64,000 bases of DNA, taken from UBA8529 sp964390565 (lineage in GTDB: Bacteria; Bacteroidota; Bacteroidia; Bacteroidales; Tenuifilaceae). Each line of letters begins with the position of its first letter. Within the stretch, counting starts at the first letter, position 1. The position numbers and the translations under genes were made by a program. Positions 36,940 to 46,834 of this stretch are shown piece by piece. Location of the stretch: assembly GCA_964390565.1 (NCBI GenBank), contig CAYMII010000009.1, positions 31,155-95,154 on the forward strand, in the 5' to 3' direction. The notes under the pieces were generated by a model. The model did no database searches. It worked only from the letters and a program-made list of their open reading frames with translations, and was not told where the DNA came from.

Positions 36940-39018
36940 ATGAAATATAAACACCTTATGGTTGCGCTTGTAATTATAACAACTGCATGCAGTGCTCCTG
37001 AAAAACCCAAAGAAATTGTCATAGGGTCATCAAATCCTATAATTGAAAATGGAATCCTTACCCCAGAGGTACTATGGTCGTTTGGAAGACTTGGGGAAAC
37101 AACTGTTTCACCAAATGGAGCATTAATTGCTTATACCGTTTCCTATTATTCCATTGAGCAGAATAAAAGCAATTCGGATCTTTATATTATGAACGCTGAT
37201 GGAAGCAACAAAAAGCAGTTAACATTAACTAGCTCGCATGAATTTAATCCGGTTTGGGTTAGCGATTCAAAAATCGCCTTTATATCAACTGAAGGTGAAA
37301 CAGCGCAAATTTGGGCAATAAATACAGATGGAAGTGATAAACAAAAGATTTCATCACATGAGTCAGATATAAACGGGTTTAAAATATCTCCTAAAGGGGA
37401 TAAAATATTATTCTTTAGCGAAGTTAAAATTGACAAAGGGACTTCAGATATTTATCCAGATTTACCCAAGGCCAATGGAATGATAATTAACGATTTGATG
37501 TATCGTCATTGGGATTCATGGGAAGATGGTTATTACAGCCATGTATTCGTTGCCGATTTCAATAATGGTAACGTAACAAAAATCAACGATATCATGCTAA
37601 ATGAGCCTTACGATAGCCCGCTAAAACCATTTGGTGGCAATGAGGAAATTTCGTGGGCTCCTGACGGAAAGCAAATTGCTTATACATGCAAAAAGCTAAC
37701 GGGTAAAGAGTACGCCTTCAGCACTAACTCTGACATATACCTTTATAATATCGATACAAAGGAGGTTAAAAACCTAACCGAGGGAATGATGGGTTACGAT
37801 AAAGCACCTGTTTTCTCTCCCGATGGGAGCAAAATGGCTTGGCTGTCGATGGAGAGGGCAGGATTTGAAGCGGATAAGGATCGATTATTTATTCTTGATT
37901 TCACCACGGGAGAGAAAACTTACTTGACAGCAGATTTCGACTACTCGGTATCCAATACACAATGGACTGACGATGGCAATTCAATCTTTTTAATTGCCGG
38001 TGTTAACGCAACTTACCAAATCTACAAAATGGATGTTGCGACCAAGGAGATAAAGGCTATTACAAAAGGTAATCACGACTATCATTCTGTTGATATTGCG
38101 GGAAAAGTTTTGGTCGGCGACAAAGTTTCCATTACAAAGCCTGCAGAAATTTACACTATCAACCCTGATACAGGAGATGAAACCGAAATCTCATTCATCA
38201 ATAAAGACATTCTCGACAAGTTAACAATGCCAACAGTTGAGTAGCGTTGGGTTAAATCGACTGATGGAAAGATGGTACACAGCTGGGTAATCCTTCCTCC
38301 AAACTTCGATAAAAACAAAAAATATCCTGCAATTTTATACTGCGAAGGAGGCCCACAAAGTGCAGTTAGCCAGTTCTGGAGTTACCGTTGGAACTTCTCT
38401 ATAATGGCCTCAAATGGTTATGTGATAGTTGCTCCTAGCCGTAGGGGTACATTAACCTTCGGGCAATCGTGGACAGATCAGATAAGCAAAGACCATGGCG
38501 GACAAGAGATGAAAGATTTATTAGCATCGATTGATGAGGTAAGCAAAGAACCCTGGGTTGACAAAGATCGTCTTGGTGCAGTTGGCGCAAGTTATGGTGG
38601 GTATACTGTGTTTTGGCTTGCAGGGAACCATAATAAGCGATTCAAATCATTTATTGCGCATTGTGGGGTGTTCAATTCTGAAATGGAGTATTTAACCACA
38701 GAGGAGATGTTCTTCGACGAATGGGAAATGGGCGGTGCACCATGGGATGATAAGAATGCGGTAGCACAAAAAAGTTTTGCTCATAGCCCCCACAAATATG
38801 TTAAAAACTGGGATACACCAATACTTGTAATACACGGAGGTAAAGATTTTCGAATTCCATATACCCAAGGTATGGCAGCATTTAACACTGCTCAAATGCT
38901 TGGCATACCAAGCAAGCTCCTCTATTTTCCTGAGGAGAACCATTGGGTTTTAAAACCTCAAAATGGAATTTTATGGCAAAGAGAGTTTAAAGGTTGGCTT
39001 GATAAGTGGCTGAAATGA
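36940..39018 (+). pseudogene. S9-family peptidase lipoprotein interrupted by an in-frame TAG
   Basis: One continuous frame encoding a paralogue of the 4521-6632 peptidase, with a single TAG at 38242-38244 (codon 435). The N-terminal part has a lipobox (IITTAC) and the propeller. The C-terminal part keeps Ser in GASYGGYT, Asp in GGKDFRIPYT and His in EENHWV. Around the stop the text is MPTVE-stop-RWVK against MGEVQERWVK in the paralogue, so one base change from a Glu codon explains it. No other lesion is obvious. It may be a recent nonsense mutation, read-through, restart at ATG 38272, or a sequencing error. Confidence 0.85.
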
Positions 39019-39029
39019 CAGCTTGACAA

Positions 39030-39070
39030 TAAGAAAGTGGAGGTTAAATTATTTAACCTCCACTTTCTTA
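39030..39070. terminator. Bidirectional terminator, 20-base perfect inverted repeat
   Basis: Bases 39030-39049 and 39051-39070 are exact reverse complements with one base between them. It lies between convergent genes, ends in TTTCTTATTTTA on the plus strand and TTTCTTATTGTC on the minus strand. Confidence 0.85.
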
Positions 39071-39091
39071 TTTTATAATATATGTATGCTA

Positions 39092-41719
39092 TTATTCTAT
39101 TATTAATTTAGAAACAAGGTCTTTACCATTGAAATTCATTTTAGTAAGATAAATTCCTTTTGCTAAATTAGTTAAATCAATAATTTTTTCCCCTTCACCT
39201 TTAACCAACTCTCTTTTAACAATCCTACCTGTTAAATCAACAATTTTTATATCAACGTCATTATAAGTTTTGTCGAGTTTAATATTTACTATTCCACTGC
39301 TAGGGTTAGGATATATTTTTATACCATACTCAAGTAAATCATTTGAATTTATACCAGTAGTAAATGATGCTAAATTCGATTTCCACAAACCTCTTCCGTA
39401 AGTTGACGCGTAAAGAACGCTGTTTGCAGCATTGGTTTTGTCGTAGAATATTTCTAGTTCAGTAACTATAACAGAAGGTAAGTTGTTGCTAAACAGCACC
39501 CAATTATAAACTCCTTTTTTAATATAAACTCCTATATCTGTTCCAATATAAAGATGTTGAGTAGTTGAAAGTTTATTTTGAATAATTGTACTGGCTGGAA
39601 CAGATGGTAGGCCTGCTGAAATGTCAGTCCAATTGCTGCCGCCGTTGTTAGATTCATAAACTCTATAAGCATCAAATCCACCATATGTAATCCATACTTT
39701 ACTTGGGTTTTGAGAGTCGATAGTAATACTTGTAATTAGATTGTTAGTGGTTGGTTTGTACGAAGTAATATCGGTCCAGCTTGCTCCTCCATTTGTTGTT
39801 TTATATAAATAATTTTGATCTGTTATATAGATGATTCTGTTATCAGATGGTGCAATAGCCATGGACCTTATCTTATTAGTAAGGCTCAATGTCGATATTT
39901 TAGTCCAAGTATTTTCATTTCCTTTATTTGTAGATTTCCACACATCTTCGTAACCAACATAAATAGTTTGATGGTTACTTGGATCTATTAAATAAGGCGT
40001 AACCCAAGCTCCTGCAGGTCCGCCTGGAATATTTGCGGAAATATCTACAATGTTTTCATAACTAGACCATCGATCTGTAGTTCTATCTATTTGACCTTCA
40101 ATATATGTAGCATATTGAGTATTTACATCATCGTAATCGATAATACACTCCATACCATCTCCTCCTTTAACATCATACCAAGTATTACCCATGTAAATCA
40201 GTTTGCTACCATTATCCTGAAGGCCTGTAATTACTTCTCCTTTAACAGTCTGAGACACTCCGAGTTTGTATATTTGGCTAGTAACCAATTCGTTAGATAA
40301 GTCTATCCATGAAGTCCCACCATTTGTGGTCTTATAAATTCCTCCATCATTAGCTTCAAAGAAAGTAGAGCCATCTTGGAACTCCATATAGTGTTTGTCT
40401 GCATGTACTTCAGGAACACCATTCGCACCACGCCAGTTACTCTTGATAATCCAATTTACTCCACCATTTGTTGATTTCCAGGTATTTATCCCGCCTAAAT
40501 AGATTTCATTTTCATTAGTTGGCGAAACAGCAAGGGTAAGATCATACCATCCCTGACCATCGGTGCTTACATCACCTTCTTCATAATTTAAAAGATTTTT
40601 ACCCGATACTGTGCCATCGTAAACCCTTGTGAATGATAAACCATTATTGGCCGATTTATAAAGTCCATCCATTCCACCCTCTGAATTTGTAGATAAAGCA
40701 TAAATTATGGATGGGTTAGATTTTGCAGCATCTAGTTCTACTCTTAAAACGGTATTTGAGAAAGTGTGCTTTGGTGTCCAAGTTGCTCCTGCATCTTTTG
40801 TTTTGTAAATTACGGCTGGGTATTCAGTTCCAGAACTAGTATAATAACGACTAGCAGCAAAAAGAACACTATCTTCACCGCCATATTTAAATTCCATATC
40901 ATAAAAAAGACCATTTAGAACTTTAGTCCAATTTGTTCCGCTATTTATTGTTTTATATATACCTCCATTTGTTGCAACATAAATAATATTTTGTTTGGTA
41001 GGGTGAGCAAGCATTCTGGTAATTCTAATACGACTCGATTGATTAAATACTAAACCAGTGGTTTCCCATGTTTGCCCATCGTTTGTGGATTTTAGAACTC
41101 CTATTGAGTAGTTATCTCCAGCATCACGATCGCCAGTTGCAATATATATCGTTTTCGAAGTTTCATAATCACTTGGAATGAAAATTTCGCTTACTCCTAG
41201 CACAGGAATATTATTTGTTAAAACAGACCATGTGCTACCGCCATCAGTCGTTTCCCATAACCCACCTGAAGGAGATCCTACCCAAAAAATGTTTGTATTA
41301 CTCGGATGAAATGCGATACAATTAATTCGACCTATACCAGCATAACCACCTTGTGAACTGTTAGGCCCTAAACTTTGCCAGTTTGCCTCATCGGCCTTTA
41401 TGCTAGAAAGTTTTAAGTTGTTTATTAATAGATTATTCGTTTCTGGGAATTTACCTGTTTTTGGATCAACTCTTGTTTCCCAAAACCATTCCCAACGTTT
41501 GAATTGTTTCCATCCTGCTGCTTTTTTCTTTTTGCCATCAATTAAATAATAACCCTTTTTTACATCATATTTGTTCCAGTATTCTTTGAATTCTTTTTGG
41601 ATATCATAAAATGTAATATCGCTTTTCCCATTTGAAGGCAGGTAAAAGTTATCTCTCCAAGTTTGAGCAAAAAGCAATACAGGCATGAAGCCTAATAAAA
41701 TTCCAACTATTTTTTTCAT
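39092..41719 (-). CDS. Secreted sortilin/BNR-repeat protein with T9SS C-terminal sorting domain
   Basis: 875 residues with a signal peptide (LLFAQ). It has many sortilin/BNR-type repeats with the STDGGxxW-like motif (TTDGGSTWSVL, STNDGQTWETT, TTNGGASWTDI). The last ~75 residues form a type A Por sorting domain: IKIYPNPSSGIVNIKL, then VDLTGRIV, then LAKGIYLTKM. The protein should cross the outer membrane by the type IX system and be surface-attached or released. No T9SS core gene is in the window. Downstream partner of the lipoprotein at 41726, 6 bases apart. Confidence 0.88.
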   Translation of the reverse strand: MKKIVGILLGFMPVLLFAQTWRDNFYLPSNGKSDITFYDIQKEFKEYWNKYDVKKGYYLIDGKKKKAAGWKQFKRWEWFWETRVDPKTGKFPETNNLLINNLKLSSIKADEANWQSLGPNSSQGGYAGIGRINCIAFHPSNTNIFWVGSPSGGLWETTDGGSTWSVLTNNIPVLGVSEIFIPSDYETSKTIYIATGDRDAGDNYSIGVLKSTNDGQTWETTGLVFNQSSRIRITRMLAHPTKQNIIYVATNGGIYKTINSGTNWTKVLNGLFYDMEFKYGGEDSVLFAASRYYTSSGTEYPAVIYKTKDAGATWTPKHTFSNTVLRVELDAAKSNPSIIYALSTNSEGGMDGLYKSANNGLSFTRVYDGTVSGKNLLNYEEGDVSTDGQGWYDLTLAVSPTNENEIYLGGINTWKSTNGGVNWIIKSNWRGANGVPEVHADKHYMEFQDGSTFFEANDGGIYKTTNGGTSWIDLSNELVTSQIYKLGVSQTVKGEVITGLQDNGSKLIYMGNTWYDVKGGDGMECIIDYDDVNTQYATYIEGQIDRTTDRWSSYENIVDISANIPGGPAGAWVTPYLIDPSNHQTIYVGYEDVWKSTNKGNENTWTKISTLSLTNKIRSMAIAPSDNRIIYITDQNYLYKTTNGGASWTDITSYKPTTNNLITSITIDSQNPSKVWITYGGFDAYRVYESNNGGSNWTDISAGLPSVPASTIIQNKLSTTQHLYIGTDIGVYIKKGVYNWVLFSNNLPSVIVTELEIFYDKTNAANSVLYASTYGRGLWKSNLASFTTGINSNDLLEYGIKIYPNPSSGIVNIKLDKTYNDVDIKIVDLTGRIVKRELVKGEGEKIIDLTNLAKGIYLTKMNFNGKDLVSKLIIE

Positions 41720-41725
41720 TATACT

Positions 41726-42214
41726 TTAATTTATATTAAACTCTTTATAGATTACTTGAGATTTATTTTTTGAACTGCTAAACACAATTCTAATTCTATA
41801 ATCACCTGGTTGGCAGATAGATGTGTTTGTATCTGGAATCCCATTCTTATTTTTCTTCCCACACCAGCTCTCTTTTTTGTCCCATTTTAAAATATAGTTT
41901 TTCCCAATGAGTATTTCAATGAGTTCTGATTGTTGTGCACAAGGTGCTCCACATGGACAATTTAAAAGTTTTATTTTTTCCCATTTATTGTTTACCATTC
42001 TTTCAATATGCAATTTATTTTGGTTGAGAATAATCGATTCTTTCTCGGAATTGTTATTTATTTTAAAAATTAGATTGTCATCGTTTTCTTCAATAATGAT
42101 TTCAATTTCGTTAAAGGAACTACTTTTTTGATTATCAGGTTGTTTTTTTTGGGATATACAGCCAAATAAAAGAAAAACAATAATAATGCTTAGTTGTTTA
42201 ATCATTGATTTCAT
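41726..42214 (-). CDS. Hypothetical Cys-rich lipoprotein
   Basis: 162 residues with lipobox (LLFGC) and a mature part containing CPCGAPC and further Cys in ESWCGK and SICQPG. The last 40 residues read as beta strands (GDYRIRIVFSSSK). No family recognised; the spacing of Cys suggests disulfides. It is 6 bases before the T9SS cargo gene and probably shares its transcript. A minus-strand TAACTTTG at 42239-42246 is a likely -7 element. Confidence 0.58.
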   Translation of the reverse strand: MKSMIKQLSIIIVFLLFGCISQKKQPDNQKSSSFNEIEIIIEENDDNLIFKINNNSEKESIILNQNKLHIERMVNNKWEKIKLLNCPCGAPCAQQSELIEILIGKNYILKWDKKESWCGKKNKNGIPDTNTSICQPGDYRIRIVFSSSKNKSQVIYKEFNIN

Positions 42215-42456
42215 GGTTAGTAGTTAGTAACAATATTACAAAGTTAAGTTTTTTTTCATGCTCTTATATGAGTTATATCTGGTCATTTCTCTTTATAACT
42301 TTTTTTGGAGATTTCAAATTGTTTAATGTTGTGATTTTATAAATCCCCTTATCCTCTTTTAATTACTTCTTTTTGCTACTTTTGCAGTGTGTAAAAGGAC
42401 TAAGAAAAGCGTTTTGAGTAGTTCTTTTTGAAATAATTATAGAAGAGATTTTTTTC

Positions 42457-43701
42457 ATGAGGTTCGATAAATATAACTTTTCTCCAGCGCTAAAGCGCAA
42501 TCTCGAAAACTTAGGCTTTAGAAAGCCTACCGATATTCAATATCGAACTATTCCGCCCATTGTTAATGGTGAGGATGTTCTAGCAATTGCTCAAACTGGA
42601 ACTGGAAAAACAGCAGCCTATGCAATTCCGGTAATTCATCTTCTTAGCTTAAGGCGAGAGGAAATGGAGAGTTATGGAGTTCGCTGTATTGTGATGGTTC
42701 CTACCCATGAGTTGGCTATTCAGGTGACTGAGGTTTTTGAGAAACTTGTTGCTGGTATGGGTATTAACGTGCTTGGGATGCATGGTGGAGTTGACCAAGC
42801 GCCACAAATCAAAAGGCTTAAGAACGGAATGGATATTCTTGTTGCCACTCCTGGTAGAATGTTCGATTTAGCAAGTCAAGGTTTTCTCTCCTTTAAAAGT
42901 GTGAGCATCCTTATTCTCGATGAGGCTGACCATATGCTTGAGTTAGGCTTTATCACCGATATGCAGCAGCTTATAAGACGAATTCCTAAAGGACGTCAAA
43001 CATTATTTTTCTCAGCAACCATTAACGAGCATATCAAAGATTTGGCCTACGGGTTAGTTCGTCACGCTGTACGTATTCAAATATCACCTAAAGATCCTGT
43101 TTCGAAAAATATCGATCATTCTGTTGCATTTATTGAGATGGATGATAAGCGCTTTTTCCTTGAGCGCATGATTAAAGAGCATCCCGAAAGCAAGATGCTT
43201 GTATTCGTTCGCACAAAAGTGCGAGCAGAGCGTGTTGCTAAAGCTTTGGAACGAGTTGGAATATCGAGCCAAACCATTCATGGCGATAAGGTTCAGGATG
43301 AACGCTCGGACGTAATGGCTAACTTTAAAAGCGGGACAAATAAAATTTTAATCGCAACGGATATTAGTTCTAGGGGTATCGATATTCCTAACGTGGAGTA
43401 TGTTGTTAATTACGATTTGCCCGAAGTTGCCGAAAACTATGTGCACCGAGTAGGAAGAACTGGAAGAGGAACTCAGCGTGGTATTGCAATTTCATTCTGT
43501 AGCAAGGAGGAGCGCGAAATTCTTGATGAGATTGAAAGTTTCCTAACAAAGCCAATTGATGTTATTGGTATTGATAAAGCTGAGTACGAAGAAACTATTG
43601 ATGTTTCGGAGGATAGCGAACACGATTGGAAATCGTTGATTAAGGAGCATGAGGCTAAAATGGCGATGCCTGTCAAGAAGAAGAAAAAGAAGAAAAAGTA
43701 G
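42457..43701 (+). CDS. DEAD-box ATP-dependent RNA helicase
   Basis: 414 residues with all core motifs: PTDIQ, AQTGTGKT, PTHELA, TPGR, DEAD, SAT, ATDISSRGID and HRVGRTGR. The C-terminus is a nearly pure Lys tract from AAG/AAA codons, probably for RNA contact. TACTTTTG at 42377-42384 is a candidate -7 element. Likely in ribosome assembly or RNA decay; paralogue of 9240-10577. Confidence 0.94.
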   Translation: MRFDKYNFSPALKRNLENLGFRKPTDIQYRTIPPIVNGEDVLAIAQTGTGKTAAYAIPVIHLLSLRREEMESYGVRCIVMVPTHELAIQVTEVFEKLVAGMGINVLGMHGGVDQAPQIKRLKNGMDILVATPGRMFDLASQGFLSFKSVSILILDEADHMLELGFITDMQQLIRRIPKGRQTLFFSATINEHIKDLAYGLVRHAVRIQISPKDPVSKNIDHSVAFIEMDDKRFFLERMIKEHPESKMLVFVRTKVRAERVAKALERVGISSQTIHGDKVQDERSDVMANFKSGTNKILIATDISSRGIDIPNVEYVVNYDLPEVAENYVHRVGRTGRGTQRGIAISFCSKEEREILDEIESFLTKPIDVIGIDKAEYEETIDVSEDSEHDWKSLIKEHEAKMAMPVKKKKKKKK

Positions 43702-43755
43702 AAAAAGTTGATTCCAACAACTGACATCTGAATTCTAAAAATAAATTCTAGTTTA

Positions 43756-43787
43756 TTGTCTGATTATCAAAATTACAGCTATCTTTG
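43756..43787 (+). promoter_or_regulatory. Bacteroidota-type promoter of rpsP-rimM
   Basis: TTG at 43756-43758, 21 bases, then TATCTTTG at 43780-43787, an exact match to the TTG-N19-21-TAnnTTTG consensus. The start codon is about 43 bases further on. Confidence 0.75.
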
Positions 43788-43830
43788 CCGCTCAAATTTT
43801 ATTAGGATAAATTTTAAAAAAGCGTAAAGT

Positions 43831-44370
43831 ATGCCTGTAAAAATCAGACTAAGCCGCCAAGGAAGGAAGAAATTACCTTTCTACCACATTGTAGTGGCGG
43901 ATAGCAGGGCGCCACGTGATGGCAGATTCATCGAGAGGGTTGGTTCATACAATCCTATTACTAATCCTGCTACTATCGAGCTAAACTTCGAAAGAGCATT
44001 AGATTGGCTGCAAAAAGGCGCTCAACCTACCGACACCTGTAGGGCTATCCTATCGTATAAAGGTGTAATGATTAAAAAACACTTGCTAGAGGGCGTTACA
44101 AAAGGTGCCCTTACAGCAGAGCAAGCCGAAGCAAAATTCCAAACTTGGATGGAGTCGAAAGACGCTAAGGTTCAAGCAAAGATCGATTCTCTTGTAAAAG
44201 GTAAGCGCGATGATATTAAGAAACGCATCGAGGCTGAGAATAAAGTAAAAGAGGCTCGTGCACAGGAAGTAGCTAAGAAGAGAGCAGAAGCTGCTGCTAA
44301 AGAAGCTAAAAAAGGCACTGAAGAAGTAGCTGAAGAAAGCGCTCCAGAAGGCGAAAATACCGAGGCATAG
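43831..44370 (+). CDS. rpsP: 30S ribosomal protein S16 with extended C-terminus
   Basis: 179 residues. The first ~80 match S16 (MPVKIRLSRQGRKKLPFYHIVV, RDGRFIERVGSYNP). The rest is an Ala/Lys/Glu-rich tail typical of Bacteroidota S16, about twice the E. coli length. Assembles with the 30S body. It is 11 bases from rimM, forming an operon with the promoter at 43756-43787. Confidence 0.97.
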   Translation: MPVKIRLSRQGRKKLPFYHIVVADSRAPRDGRFIERVGSYNPITNPATIELNFERALDWLQKGAQPTDTCRAILSYKGVMIKKHLLEGVTKGALTAEQAEAKFQTWMESKDAKVQAKIDSLVKGKRDDIKKRIEAENKVKEARAQEVAKKRAEAAAKEAKKGTEEVAEESAPEGENTEA

Positions 44371-44381
44371 AGCTTTTACCC

Positions 44382-44906
44382 ATGGGTTCGAACCAGTTTG
44401 TTGAAATTGGATCAATTCAAAGAACTCACGGCGTAGGCGGCGAGTTCCAAGTTGTTTGGAACGACGACTTTTACCTCGAAGAACAAAATTTGGAATCGGT
44501 ATTCATCGAATTCGATGGCATACCGGTTCCTTTTTTTATAGCATCTATTCGCTCTAAGGGCGAAGATAAAGCCCTCGTCAAATTTGATGATATTGAGGAT
44601 GTTGATGCTGCCGATGAGCTGGTTGGCCTTAAGATGCTTCTTCCTGCCGATGAGATTGCTCCAAATGATGAACTTCTGATGAGCGATTTGGTTGGCTACT
44701 CGCTTAGTAATGCTCAAAACCAACCCATTGGTAAGATTGTCGATTACCAGGAGTATCAATCAAATTCGGTTTTTACAGTTTTGCATCATTCAGGCAAAGA
44801 GGTGATGTTACCAGCAACAGATGAGCTGATTGTTGAATTTGATACCGAGAAGAAAACTATTGTAATGGAGATCCCCGAGGGTCTCATCGATTTATACCTC
44901 GAATAG
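44382..44906 (+). CDS. rimM: 16S rRNA processing protein RimM
   Basis: 174 residues: N-terminal RimM barrel (EIGSIQRTHGVGGEFQV), PRC-like C-terminal barrel (VMLPATDELIVEF) and the LIDLYLE end typical of RimM. RimM helps mature the 30S head and binds S19. trmD and rplS do not follow, unlike in E. coli. The last 15 bases overlap the convergent thioesterase gene. Confidence 0.95.
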   Translation: MGSNQFVEIGSIQRTHGVGGEFQVVWNDDFYLEEQNLESVFIEFDGIPVPFFIASIRSKGEDKALVKFDDIEDVDAADELVGLKMLLPADEIAPNDELLMSDLVGYSLSNAQNQPIGKIVDYQEYQSNSVFTVLHHSGKEVMLPATDELIVEFDTEKKTIVMEIPEGLIDLYLE

Positions 44907-45332
44907 CGTATCGTGCTCAAACGCTGCTATTCTATCCCTCCATCTTTTAGGAATCACTAATGTTGATTGTTGTTTATTGCTAAAGCAAACCATTGTCGAT
45001 TTGCTTGTTGCTGCAACTTGCCCTGTTGATTCATCGTAAAGATCTTGGCTCATCTTTAGACTTTTATTCCCAATGTGGAAAATCTTTGAGCGGACAACTA
45101 CTTTATCGTTTAAGAAAATTGGGGTTAAATAATCAATGGTAATGCTTGCTAAAATTAGCCCTTCAACCTCCCAGTCCATTTGCTCTTCGAGCACTTTGTT
45201 GAAATAGTTCATTTTCCCTAAATCGAAATACTGCTGGTAAACCGAATTGGTGGCGTGTCCTAGCTGATCGATATCGTTAAAGCGAATCTGAATGGGCGTT
45301 TTATGATGGTATATGATTGGGTTATTGTCCAT
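44892..45332 (-). CDS. Acyl-CoA thioesterase, hotdog fold (4HBT/YbgC-like)
   Basis: 146 residues. IRFNDIDQLGHATNSVYQQYF carries the usual Asp-x-Asp...GH-x-N active-site region of the 4HBT family, followed by a hydrophobic ITIDYLTPIFLNDKVVV strand pair. Probably hydrolyses acyl-CoA; chain specificity unknown. Its 3' end overlaps rimM by 15 bases. A minus-strand TATCTTTG lies at 45353-45360. Confidence 0.85.
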   Translation of the reverse strand: MDNNPIIYHHKTPIQIRFNDIDQLGHATNSVYQQYFDLGKMNYFNKVLEEQMDWEVEGLILASITIDYLTPIFLNDKVVVRSKIFHIGNKSLKMSQDLYDESTGQVAATSKSTMVCFSNKQQSTLVIPKRWRDRIAAFEHDTLFEV

Positions 45333-45512
45333 GCTATTTCATTTTTATGATGCAAAGATAAATCTTTAATGGAAATCCAGTGTTTTGAATTTGTAGCATT
45401 TATTATTGGTACATTTGATAAAGAAAATATAACGCAATGCAGCATTTGAGATTTTGTTTTCGTCTGTTGTATTAAATTGATTTTTCAAATTCACTCATTA
45501 AAAACAAATATT

Positions 45513-46217
45513 ATGAAAAAGTTATTTAAAATCGGTGTAATGCTTTTTGCTTCATTACTATTTATTAATTGTTCTAATGCACAAAAGCGTGAAACACGTA
45601 ATGTATCTGGTTTTACTAGCGTTGGACTATCTATAGCCGCAGATGTATACTTAAGCCAAACCAATGACTTTAAAGTTGAGATTGAGGCACCTGCTGATTA
45701 CCTAGAGGAAATTGAAGCTATTGTTGAAGGAGATGTGCTTAAGATTAAGAATAAAAGCCATTTCAATTTTGAGTTTGGCGATAAAAAGGTAAAGGTTTAC
45801 ATCTCGATGCCTAAAATTACAGGGCTAAGCATTTCTGGTTCGGGCGATATTCTTGCTCAAACAGCAATTAAGGCTGAAGATCTTAAAGTGGAGATTAGTG
45901 GTAGCGGTGATGTAAAGATTGAGAACTTATCTGTTAAAAATCTTGATATGTCTATCTCCGGTTCTGGTGATATCTTTATGGCAGGTACCGACGTTGCTGA
46001 GAGTGCTTCGTATACTATTAGCGGTTCAGGCGATATCAAAAACGAAGGTCTTCAGTGTAAGAAAGTTGAGATTCAGGTAAGCGGCTCAGGCGATGTTAAG
46101 GTTTGGGCTGTTGATGATTTAAAGATGCGTGTTTCTGGTAGCGGGGATGTTTACTATAAAGGCCGTCCAATCATCGATTCTAAATCATCGGGTTCGGGAG
46201 GACTACATCATTTATAA
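45513..46217 (+). CDS. Putative GIN-domain (DUF2807) lipoprotein
   Basis: 234 residues from ATG 45513, chosen because it gives a lipoprotein signal (LLFINC). The mature part is a right-handed beta-helix of the putative autotransporter adhesin head GIN type, with seven SGSG motifs (ISGSGDI, ISGSGDV, and so on) spaced about 18-22 residues apart. Common in Bacteroidota; role unproven. Stand-alone gene with strong terminator. Confidence 0.87.
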   Translation: MKKLFKIGVMLFASLLFINCSNAQKRETRNVSGFTSVGLSIAADVYLSQTNDFKVEIEAPADYLEEIEAIVEGDVLKIKNKSHFNFEFGDKKVKVYISMPKITGLSISGSGDILAQTAIKAEDLKVEISGSGDVKIENLSVKNLDMSISGSGDIFMAGTDVAESASYTISGSGDIKNEGLQCKKVEIQVSGSGDVKVWAVDDLKMRVSGSGDVYYKGRPIIDSKSSGSGGLHHL

Positions 46218-46235
46218 TAGATAGAAGTTAAAATG

Positions 46236-46262
46236 AAAGGGGTTGATTTCAACCCCTTTTTT
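46236..46262. terminator. Bidirectional terminator
   Basis: AAAGGGGTTGA and TCAACCCCTTT arms over a tiny loop, followed by a T run. It also overlaps the last bases of the convergent Sua5/YrdC gene. Confidence 0.82.
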
Positions 46263-46830
46263 ATTCTCGTATAACTTTGATTTCGCCATTTACACCCAGC
46301 ATAATAATTCCAGAAGGTTTATCGGATACCGGATGATCAAATTCATCAGAAACGATATGGTCAACGTTATCCTTTATTGCATCATCAATATCATGGAATG
46401 ACTTTGGAAAAGGTTTTCCCGAAATATTTGCTGATGTAGAAACAATAGGCTTACCAAATCGACCAATCAGCTTGCTACAGAATTCGTGGTTAGCAACTCT
46501 GATGCCAATTGAGCCATCAGCCGCAACAAGATTGCTTGCAAGATTTTTCGCTTTTGGGTAAATGATTGTTAGCGGTTTGTCGGCTAGTTCCACCAAATCC
46601 CAGGCTAAATCAGGCATCTCCGAAACATAAGAGGGGACCCTTCCAACCTTATCCACAAGAACAATCATGCTTTTAGAGTCCTCGCGCTGCTTTATCTTGT
46701 ATATTTTTGCTACAGCTTCTGGATTTGTAGCATCGCAGCCAATACCCCAAATAGTATCGGTAGGGTAGAGGATGATGCCTCCATTCCTCAGGATATCAAT
46801 GGTTTGTTTTATTTCGTCGGCAAGTATCAT
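46261..46830 (-). CDS. L-threonylcarbamoyladenylate synthase (Sua5/YciO/YrdC)
   Basis: About 189 residues from ATG 46830; an ATG 8 codons upstream (46854) would overlap the upstream gene. Motifs: GGIILYPTDTIWGIGCDA, KIKQREDSKSMIVLV, and STSANISGKPFP. The enzyme makes threonylcarbamoyl-AMP for the t6A37 modification of tRNA. Length matches YrdC/TsaC rather than full Sua5. It is 4 bases downstream of the TagB-like gene. Confidence 0.92.
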   Translation of the reverse strand: MILADEIKQTIDILRNGGIILYPTDTIWGIGCDATNPEAVAKIYKIKQREDSKSMIVLVDKVGRVPSYVSEMPDLAWDLVELADKPLTIIYPKAKNLASNLVAADGSIGIRVANHEFCSKLIGRFGKPIVSTSANISGKPFPKSFHDIDDAIKDNVDHIVSDEFDHPVSDKPSGIIMLGVNGEIKVIRE

Positions 46831-46834
46831 GCTA

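Noticed and set aside
38272..39018. Separate alpha/beta hydrolase gene
   Set aside because: It is in the same frame as 36940-38244 and aligns as the C-terminal half of the same S9 peptidase, so it is reported as one interrupted gene.
44385..44400. GGTTCGAACC resembling a tRNA T-loop
   Set aside because: It is the rimM start region (MGSNQ) and no acceptor, D or anticodon arms surround it.
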